From assembly GCA_023420935.1 (NCBI GenBank), contig JAEZUR010000085.1, positions 1 to 19,679 on the forward strand: DNA of 19,679 nucleotides, in the 5' to 3' direction. This document shows positions 14,621 to 19,679 of the stretch, one piece after another. Under the pieces are notes generated by a model. The model ran no database searches. It saw nothing but the letters and a program-made list of their open reading frames with translations, and was not told where the DNA came from. The first letter of the stretch is position 1, and the number at the start of each line of letters is the position of its first letter. The DNA comes from Bacillota bacterium. GTDB lineage: Bacteria; Bacillota; Clostridia; Lachnospirales; Lachnospiraceae. The translations under genes were made by a program, and so were the position numbers.

Positions 14621-14647
14621 AGGTCAACCACCCTGTACACGATTGCC
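14621..14647 (-). repeat. Shared 5' element, copy in the toxin mRNA leader
   Basis: On the minus strand it reads GGCAATCG, TGT, ACAGG, then GTGGTTGACCT, and it lies between the 5' hairpin and the toxin ribosome site. On the DNA it is an inverted copy of 14417-14442, so both RNAs carry it in the same orientation. Confidence 0.8.
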
Positions 14648-14665
14648 AGCAGTAATATAACTGCT
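14648..14665 (-). other. 5' stem-loop of the toxin mRNA
   Basis: AGCAGT-TATATT-ACTGCT on the minus strand is a perfect 6-bp stem with a 6-base loop. It starts about 7 bases after the -10, at the expected 5' end. Such hairpins protect or fold the leaders of type I toxin mRNAs. Confidence 0.55.
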
Positions 14666-14671
14666 TGGATA

Positions 14672-14700
14672 ATTATAACATATTAACCAGCAGAACACAA
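14672..14700 (-). promoter_or_regulatory. Promoter of the toxin mRNA
   Basis: Leftward TTGTGT (14695-14700), a 17-base spacer, and a perfect TATAAT (14672-14677) with TG at extended -10 position (14679-14680). A small dyad, CAGAAC-ACAA-GTTCTG (14691-14706), overlaps the -35 and could be an operator. Confidence 0.75.
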
Positions 14701-14758
14701 GTTCTGTTTGTGGTAATTGTTTTGATAGAATGTTAAGAATATCACTGTGGAATTTATC

Positions 14759-14794
14759 GGCACCCTAATCATAAAGTTAGGGTGCCTTTGTTAT
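14759..14794 (+). terminator. Isolated terminator-like hairpin
   Basis: GGCACCCTAA (14759-14768), an 8-base loop, TTAGGGTGCC (14777-14786), then TTTGTTA. No gene ends upstream on the plus strand. It may terminate a short RNA starting after an extended -10 (TGATAGAAT, ending about 14730), shield the ABC genes from upstream reading, or act as a leader attenuator. Confidence 0.55.
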
Positions 14795-14888
14795 ATGGTA
14801 GTTATTGTAATAGCAACATTTAAAATGATTGTTTACAGACGGTCGGCTCGTTTCGTTACATTTGTCATATGGGAAAATGACTTTCTTC

Positions 14889-14904
14889 ACTTATCATGAT
14901 AAGT
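14889..14904. promoter_or_regulatory. Perfect 16-bp palindrome upstream of the ABC transporter genes
   Basis: ACTTATCATGATAAGT equals its own reverse complement. It lies 49-64 bases before the ABC start, where an operator or the base of a leader hairpin would be expected. The binding protein is unknown. Confidence 0.45.
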
Positions 14905-14952
14905 AAAATGCAATATACTGTGGAGGAAATCATTGTTAAAAGGAGAGAAAGT

Positions 14953-15711
14953 ATGGCAAAAATAATTTTGAAGACGAATAAACTAAACAAAAGTTTTAAA
15001 TCAGGAACACAGGAGCAGCAGGTATTAAAAAATCTGGATATAGAATTTTATGAAGGGGATTTTACAGTAATCATGGGTTCATCCGGTGCGGGTAAATCAA
15101 CATTACTTTACGCTTTATCCGGAATGGATAGACCGACAAGTGGGGATATCAACTTTTTTGACGCTGAAATTGCTGACCTAAATAATGATAAGTTGGCGGT
15201 ATTTCGAAGGCAAAACTGCGGGTTTGTCTTTCAGCAAATGTTTTTGCTTGATAACATGAGCATTTTAGATAATATTTTAGCAAGCGGTTACTTAGTGTAT
15301 AGTGATAAGAAGTCTATTGTTGCAACAGCGAAAGAATTATTACAGAAGGTTGGTTTAACTGAAATGATATGGAGAAAGTTCCCGACACAGCTTTCGGGTG
15401 GAGAAAATCAGCGTGCAGCTATTGTTCGTGCTTTAATTAATAAGCCTAGAGTTGTTTTTGCGGATGAACCAACCGGCGCCCTAAATTCTGCATCGGGAAA
15501 TGCAGTTCTTGATGTTTTGACGGATATCAATAATGAAGGTCAAAATATAATAATGGTTACACATGATCTTCGTTCTGCCAGACGTGGTAATCGAATTATT
15601 TACATTAAAGACGGCGTAATTGGTGGTGAGTGCAATCTGGGTAACTATGTGAGTGGTGATAAAGCACGACACGAAAAACTCCAATCATTCCTTACTGAAA
15701 TGGGGTGGTAA
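14953..15711 (+). CDS. ABC transporter ATP-binding protein (MacB/BceA-type exporter ATPase)
   Basis: This 252-aa ATPase powers the FtsX-type permease encoded directly after it. All motifs are intact: Walker A GSSGAGKST (42-50), Q-loop FQQ (93-95), signature LSGGENQR (147-154), Walker B VVFADEPTGALN (167-178, E172) and H-loop MVTHD (H204). The EPTGALN form is typical of LolD/MacB/BceA ATPases that export lipids, peptides or antibiotics rather than import nutrients. The ATG at 14953 is preceded by AAAGGAGAG. An in-frame ATG at 14896 lies inside a palindrome without a ribosome site and is rejected. The permease starts one base after this stop. Confidence 0.94.
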   Translation: MAKIILKTNKLNKSFKSGTQEQQVLKNLDIEFYEGDFTVIMGSSGAGKSTLLYALSGMDRPTSGDINFFDAEIADLNNDKLAVFRRQNCGFVFQQMFLLDNMSILDNILASGYLVYSDKKSIVATAKELLQKVGLTEMIWRKFPTQLSGGENQRAAIVRALINKPRVVFADEPTGALNSASGNAVLDVLTDINNEGQNIIMVTHDLRSARRGNRIIYIKDGVIGGECNLGNYVSGDKARHEKLQSFLTEMGW

Positions 15712-15712
15712 T

Positions 15713-18097
15713 GTGAAGAAACTATGGATGCATGCATTTGCAAATATTAGAAAAACAAAATCCGCCTCCACAACACTGGTTATCATGTTTGTCATAGCGG
15801 CACTTCTTTTAAACGCAGGCCTTTTGGTTGCTATTAACTATGGTAGCTTTTTTAACAATTTGAAGGATGAACTGAAACCATCCAATGTGTATTTTGCGCT
15901 ACCAGATAAGATATACACGGATGAAGTAAAAAACTATATTGATAGTAACGATCATGTTAAGGAAACGCAAACAAATGAAGGGCTTTTGCTTGATGCAAAT
16001 ATTTTATCCAAAGGGGAAGAACAATCCTTTCCAATCATGTTTTCCAATATGGATGAAAAAAGAGAAATGAGCAAGTGGAAATTCGTTGGTGAACATTTGC
16101 CAGCGGAAGATATGTCTGTTTACGTTCCGGATATTTTTAAAGCGGTTAGTGGCTACCAGTTGAATGATGAAATTAAATTAAACTATACAGATCAAGAAAC
16201 CAAAGAAGAAAAAGCGATTACTTTAACAGTGAAGGGTTATACCGAGGACATTTTCTTCAGTTCAACAGATACAGGTTATATTAGCTTTTATATGCCAGAA
16301 GATACTTATGAGAATGTGAAAGATATTTTAAATAAACCGGAATACCTTACTCATGTGGTATTTGCAAATGTAGATGATGTGAAAAACGCATCTGCAGTTG
16401 AAAGTGGTATTCGTGAACTACTAAATTTAAATTCCGCTTCGTTAATGGCAGCGGATCCGTCTACTATGCTTGTGGTCATTGACATTGAATTGATTGAATT
16501 ATCCCGTTGCATGATGGCAACTATGATTTCAGCGATGATGGTTATGTTTGCATTTATTATCGTGATTGTCTGTGTATTGGTTGTCAGGTTCCGAATCGTT
16601 AACAGCATAGAAGAAGATATTATGAAAATAGGATCATTAAAGTCTGTAGGTTATACCAGTAGGCAAATTATCCTCTCTGTTATCTTACAGTTTACATTGA
16701 TTTCGGGTATTGGGAGTCTAATCGGTATTGCACTTTCTTACCCTGCACTACCAGCCGTGGCTGCTGTGTTTGAACAACAATCGGGTCTGAAATGGGAACA
16801 AGGCTTTGACGCTGGTATCAGTGTAGCAGCATTTTTAATCTTACTTTTAATTGTTATATTAATCGCATTTTTAGCTTCTCATCGTATCAGTAAGTTAAAC
16901 CCGATTCATGCGTTACGTGGGGAGACCACAGCCCGTAAATATAAAAGAAATCATATGCAACTTGAGAAGACAACTGGAAATCTACCTCTTACATTAGCAT
17001 TTAAATCTGTTTTGCAAAGTATGAAACAAAATGTAATGATTATTATTATTCTAATTGCAGTTACATTTAGTGGGGTATTCGGCGTAATTATGTATTATAA
17101 CACTACAATAGATACAAAAGCGTTTGCGGAGGTTCCAGGTATGGAAATATGTAACGCAATTGCGGTGCTTAATCCACAGAAGGATCAAACGGAAGCAGTG
17201 AACACTATCAAGAACATGGATCATGTTTGGAAGGTGCAGTATTTAGATGAAGTGAAACTAAAAGTCGATGGTATGGAAGTTGCTGCTTATATCATGGATA
17301 ATTACGATAAAAAAGAAACTAAATTGGTATATGAAGGACGTTATCCGAAAAATAAAAATGAAATCTCGCTCGCTGGAATCTTAGCCGAGAGACTTAATAA
17401 AACGGTAGGTGATACGGTCACAGTACGTTTTGGCGAAAACGAAGAACAGTTTAAAGTGGTGGGATTATCAAACGGTTCTCAGATGGGAGGACTTAATACT
17501 TCCATTCTTACAAAAGATTACGAACAGCTTAACCCAAGTTTTCAGCACCAGTCGTTATATATTTATCTAGATAAAGGTACCGATGCTGAAAAATTTGTTA
17601 CAAAATTAGAAGGTAAACTGGATGAAAGTATGTTGTTAGCAGCTGTAAATTTCGATAAGGGAATGGCAGAGGGAATGGCATCTTATCAGAAGATCGTAGC
17701 GGCAATGGGGCTCGCCATGTTGGTTATTACATTGCTAGTTGTTACATTGGTTTTATATTTCGTCATTAGTTCTTCCGTGATTCGTAAAAAACGAGAGCTT
17801 GGCATCCAAAAAGCAATCGGTTTTACCACATTACAATTGATGAACCAACTTTCAATCAGCTTTACGATTCCAATTATTATAGGAGTGGTAATCGGAACAC
17901 TTTTAGGCGCTTTTTATACAAACCCGATGATGTCAGTTTCCATGAAAGGCGCAGGTGTTATGAAAGCTGGATTTATTGTAGATCAGTATTGGGTAATTGC
18001 GTTTGGCGTGGCTACCATTGTGTTTTCGTATCTGCTGTCTATGCTTATTACTTGGAGAATCCGAAAAATCTCTGCCTATGCGCTAGTTACCGAATAA
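15713..18097 (+). CDS. Large FtsX-type ABC transporter permease with two extracellular domains
   Basis: This protein of about 794 aa starts at GTG (15713), with GGGGTGG at 15702-15708. Layout: membrane segment 1 at about 20-41; a first extracellular domain to about 260; three segments at about 268-292, 320-345 and 375-397; segment 5 at about 436-460; a second extracellular domain to about 660; and three final segments ending near 781. Both halves carry the FtsX landmark, EEDIMKIGSLKSVGYTSRQ in the first and RKKRELGIQKAIGFT in the second, so the protein is an internal duplication, as in many Firmicutes exporters. With the ATPase it forms a full exporter, possibly for antimicrobial peptides or lipids. 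Unlike Bce systems, no sensor kinase or response regulator lies nearby. The substrate is unknown. Confidence 0.9.
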   Translation: MKKLWMHAFANIRKTKSASTTLVIMFVIAALLLNAGLLVAINYGSFFNNLKDELKPSNVYFALPDKIYTDEVKNYIDSNDHVKETQTNEGLLLDANILSKGEEQSFPIMFSNMDEKREMSKWKFVGEHLPAEDMSVYVPDIFKAVSGYQLNDEIKLNYTDQETKEEKAITLTVKGYTEDIFFSSTDTGYISFYMPEDTYENVKDILNKPEYLTHVVFANVDDVKNASAVESGIRELLNLNSASLMAADPSTMLVVIDIELIELSRCMMATMISAMMVMFAFIIVIVCVLVVRFRIVNSIEEDIMKIGSLKSVGYTSRQIILSVILQFTLISGIGSLIGIALSYPALPAVAAVFEQQSGLKWEQGFDAGISVAAFLILLLIVILIAFLASHRISKLNPIHALRGETTARKYKRNHMQLEKTTGNLPLTLAFKSVLQSMKQNVMIIIILIAVTFSGVFGVIMYYNTTIDTKAFAEVPGMEICNAIAVLNPQKDQTEAVNTIKNMDHVWKVQYLDEVKLKVDGMEVAAYIMDNYDKKETKLVYEGRYPKNKNEISLAGILAERLNKTVGDTVTVRFGENEEQFKVVGLSNGSQMGGLNTSILTKDYEQLNPSFQHQSLYIYLDKGTDAEKFVTKLEGKLDESMLLAAVNFDKGMAEGMASYQKIVAAMGLAMLVITLLVVTLVLYFVISSSVIRKKRELGIQKAIGFTTLQLMNQLSISFTIPIIIGVVIGTLLGAFYTNPMMSVSMKGAGVMKAGFIVDQYWVIAFGVATIVFSYLLSMLITWRIRKISAYALVTE

Positions 18098-18181
18098 TCA
18101 AAGAAAAGATATGTGTAAAACTAAAGTGTAAAAAATTTAAGATAATCCAATGTAGAATTAGTAGAGAAAAAAAGGAATATA

Positions 18182-18190
18182 TGGTATAAT
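18182..18190 (+). promoter_or_regulatory. Extended -10 promoter of the AraC-VOC-DUF5131 operon
   Basis: TGG-TATAAT (18182-18190) is an extended -10 element 54 bases before the AraC start. The -35 region is weak, which suggests activator help, possibly autoregulation by the AraC protein. Confidence 0.6.
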
Positions 18191-18243
18191 AGAAAATTAT
18201 TACTGGTGAAATTTTACTTTAAAAAGCAAGGGAGGGAAACAAT

Positions 18244-19062
18244 TTGATTATCAAAAATGACAAACAATTCAATATGTTTCCCTCACATGTGGGGCTGAGA
18301 AAATATGTTCTATATTACAACATCGTATTTCCAGCGAGGGATACGTTCATGGATCACTATACGCTTATGCCTAATGCTTGCGGAACATTGTCGCTTGCCT
18401 TCGATGGCACGGCTGTAATTGCTGAATTATGGGGAGCATCTCTAACTCCTGTTTTATTAGGGATGGAACCAAATAGTTACCATGTTCTGTTGCTTATCCA
18501 ACTTTCACCCTATGGTTTGTATCAAATCACACGCCAGAGCCAAGCGGAGTTTGCGGGCAAGCGTCTTTTGCTTGCAGACATCGATAACGAACTTTTCCAA
18601 TCCTTGCATCAAGCCTTTGTAATGACTGAAACTGTTATGGAATTGGTAAATACTTGCGATAAAATATTATATAAGCGCATGGAAAATCACGTTGTTTCGG
18701 ACGCTTTGTTATTAGCGTCCACCGTGATTACTGATAATCATGGACAAGTACAAGTGAAAGAAATCGCCCGACAATCCGGTTATAGCGAGCGACAGCTAAA
18801 CCGCTTGTTTCTTACACAAATCGGAATGAATATTAAAAACTATGCACGTTTAGCTCGCTTTAACTATGTGTTAAAGCACATTCAAACATCTCCTTGCTTT
18901 TTTTCAGCATTGTCACAACAAGCCGGATATTTCGACCAAGCTCATCTTGATAAAGATTTCAAAGCGATTAGTGGTGTTACCCCTCAAAAATATTTGAAAA
19001 CAATGTCTGATTTTTACTATGACGGAATGGAGATATACGATACAATTTCCTCAAAGGAGTAA
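18244..19062 (+). CDS. AraC-family transcriptional regulator with DUF6597-like N-terminal domain
   Basis: This 272-aa regulator has an N-terminal sensory region (about 1-150; YYNIVFPARDTF, DHYTLMPNACGTLSLAFDG), similar to the DUF6597-type domain, and a C-terminal double helix-turn-helix: VKEIARQSGYSERQLNRLFL (first HTH) and FSALSQQAGYFDQAHLDKDF with the end signature GVTPQKYLK. The start is TTG at 18244, with GGGAGGG 7 bases upstream; the gap has no other good start. The VOC gene follows 69 bases later. It probably controls its own operon, and perhaps the upstream ABC genes. Arginine codons are mostly CGN (8 of 10 counted), somewhat unlike its neighbours, a weak hint of separate origin. Confidence 0.92.
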   Translation: MIIKNDKQFNMFPSHVGLRKYVLYYNIVFPARDTFMDHYTLMPNACGTLSLAFDGTAVIAELWGASLTPVLLGMEPNSYHVLLLIQLSPYGLYQITRQSQAEFAGKRLLLADIDNELFQSLHQAFVMTETVMELVNTCDKILYKRMENHVVSDALLLASTVITDNHGQVQVKEIARQSGYSERQLNRLFLTQIGMNIKNYARLARFNYVLKHIQTSPCFFSALSQQAGYFDQAHLDKDFKAISGVTPQKYLKTMSDFYYDGMEIYDTISSKE

Positions 19063-19099
19063 GGTTGAATAAAAAAGCATATTCAACTATTGATTTGAG

Positions 19100-19118
19100 T
19101 GCACGTATGCAACGTGCA
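19100..19118 (+). promoter_or_regulatory. Small hairpin before the VOC gene
   Basis: TGCACG-TATGCAA-CGTGCA forms a 6-bp stem ending at the first base of the AGGTGGG ribosome site of the next gene. It could modulate translation within the operon. Confidence 0.35.
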
Positions 19119-19131
19119 GGTGGGTATAAAA

Positions 19132-19599
19132 ATGAAATATCAAGGTTGTCTTTTAGCGGTTAAGGATATATCCGCTTCTAAGCATTTTTATGAAAAGGTG
19201 CTTCATCAAAACATCGTAATGGATATTGGCGTACACGTAACCTTTGAGGGCTTTTCTCTGCAACAAGGATATGCTGAACTCGTTGGATTAGCAGTCGATA
19301 GTGTGAAAAAACAGTCACACAACTTTCAAGTTTATTTTGAAGTAGAAGATTTAGACAAAGTGTATGCCGAAATGAAAAGCATATCTGACTTGCATTGGGT
19401 ACATGAAATAAAGGAATATCCGTGGGGGCAGCGTGACATTCGGGTATATGACCCAGACAAGCATATTGTGGAGATTGCAGAGGACATGAATACTGTTATC
19501 AAACGCTTTTTTGGTCAGGGCATGTCGGCTGAAGAAGTTGCCAAGCGCACTATGTTTCCCCTTGACGTTGTGAAGCAGTTTGCGTGTGCTTTGAAATAA
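19132..19599 (+). CDS. VOC (glyoxalase/bleomycin-resistance fold) family protein
   Basis: This 155-aa protein starts MKYQGCLLAVKDISASKHFYEKVL, the usual opening of vicinal-oxygen-chelate proteins, with later motifs FQVYFEVEDLDKVYAEM, WGQRDIRVYDPDKHIVEIAE (metal-ligand E in VEI) and a helical C-terminal extension (FFGQGMSAEEVAKRTMFPLD) beyond the common core. VOC proteins detoxify or bind small molecules such as methylglyoxal, antibiotics or fosfomycin; which applies here cannot be told. The ATG at 19132 with AGGTGGG 7 bases upstream is preferred over a GTG at 19099, which lies within a hairpin. It is 12 bases ahead of the next gene. Confidence 0.9.
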   Translation: MKYQGCLLAVKDISASKHFYEKVLHQNIVMDIGVHVTFEGFSLQQGYAELVGLAVDSVKKQSHNFQVYFEVEDLDKVYAEMKSISDLHWVHEIKEYPWGQRDIRVYDPDKHIVEIAEDMNTVIKRFFGQGMSAEEVAKRTMFPLDVVKQFACALK

Positions 19600-19611
19600 G
19601 GGAGGATGCCT

Positions 19612-19679
19612 ATGAACTGGGAGCCGTGGACAGGTTGTTACAAAATAAGTGATGGCTGCACAAATTGTTATTTTTACGG
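19612..19679 (+). CDS. DUF5131 (phage Gp37/Gp68-like) family protein, N-terminus only
   Basis: Only 22 codons lie in the window. They read MNWEPWTGCYKISDGC and then TNCYFYG, the characteristic DUF5131 opening with W-x2-W-x-GC, KIS-x-GC and NCY cysteines, which are thought to bind a metal or iron-sulfur cluster (inference). GGGAGG (19600-19605) is 6 bases from the ATG, and the gene is 12 bases behind the VOC gene, so it is in the same operon. The family is found on phages and in small chromosomal stress operons; its activity is not established to my knowledge. Confidence 0.85.
   Translation, partial: MNWEPWTGCYKISDGCTNCYFY

Noticed and set aside
14411..14665. par/Fst-type direct repeats
   Set aside because: The shared element is inverted on the DNA, so the RNAs have identical rather than complementary copies; the toxin sequence also fits the holin-like family better than Fst.
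14858..14878. BceR-type operator (TTACATTTGTCA) before the ABC genes
   Set aside because: The half-sites lack the 4-base spacer of known BceR sites and no two-component system is present in the window.
14896..14952. Earlier start for the ABC ATPase
   Set aside because: The ATG lies within a perfect palindrome without a ribosome site, while 14953 has AAAGGAGAG at good distance.
1..19679. tRNA, rRNA, CRISPR array, riboswitch, IS element or phage attachment site
   Set aside because: Read for on both strands by eye; nothing with the required folds, repeat spacing or transposase motifs was seen.

Overview
The window reads as chromosomal DNA of a low-GC, Gram-positive anaerobe, most likely a Lachnospiraceae-type clostridium. 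The grounds are strong AGGAGG-type ribosome sites, several TTG starts, lipoproteins with Gram-positive lipoboxes, a DUF6472-like protein typical of Lachnospiraceae, and capsule kinase/phosphatase genes of the Firmicutes type. The genus is inference. No rRNA, tRNA, CRISPR array, IS element or prophage was seen.

Layout. (1) 1-4580: end of a capsule/exopolysaccharide locus. The tail of a probable capE runs into capF and capG (UDP-N-acetyl-L-fucosamine synthesis), followed by a Wzz-like chain-length protein, a CpsD-type tyrosine kinase and a PHP-type tyrosine phosphatase, closed by a terminator. (2) 4600-10718: small membrane proteins, a DUF6472-like protein, a CDP-alcohol phosphatidyltransferase, a DUF2971 protein, an anchored extracytoplasmic protein, and a lipoprotein translationally coupled to a further exported protein. 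(3) 10727-11576: a strong hairpin between convergent genes and a leftward LysM/SleB-type cell-wall hydrolase. (4) 11818-14303: a lipoprotein, a GNAT acetyltransferase, a zinc-ribbon protein and a rifampin ADP-ribosyltransferase (Arr) with all three catalytic residues. (5) 14377-14706: a compact locus not obvious from long ORFs. A 29-codon leftward ORF resembles the putative holin-like toxin family and faces a promoter-driven RNA of about 88 nt; the two converge on one bidirectional terminator, the arrangement of a type I toxin-antitoxin system. (6) 14953-18097: ABC ATPase plus a large FtsX-type permease with two extracellular domains. (7) 18182-19679: an AraC-family regulator, a VOC/glyoxalase-like protein and the start of a DUF5131 protein, probably one operon.

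How the genes work together. CapE/F/G make the activated sugar, and Wzz/kinase/phosphatase control polymer length and export. Arr is expected to inactivate rifamycins. The ABC pair resembles exporters for peptides or lipids, possibly for envelope stress or antimicrobial defence. The AraC/VOC/DUF5131 group looks like a small inducible detoxification or stress module. The most interesting element is the toxin locus at 14.4-14.7 kb. Besides convergent RNAs sharing a terminator, both RNAs carry near their 5' ends the same 26-27 nt element in the same sense, and this element has a self-complementary core.
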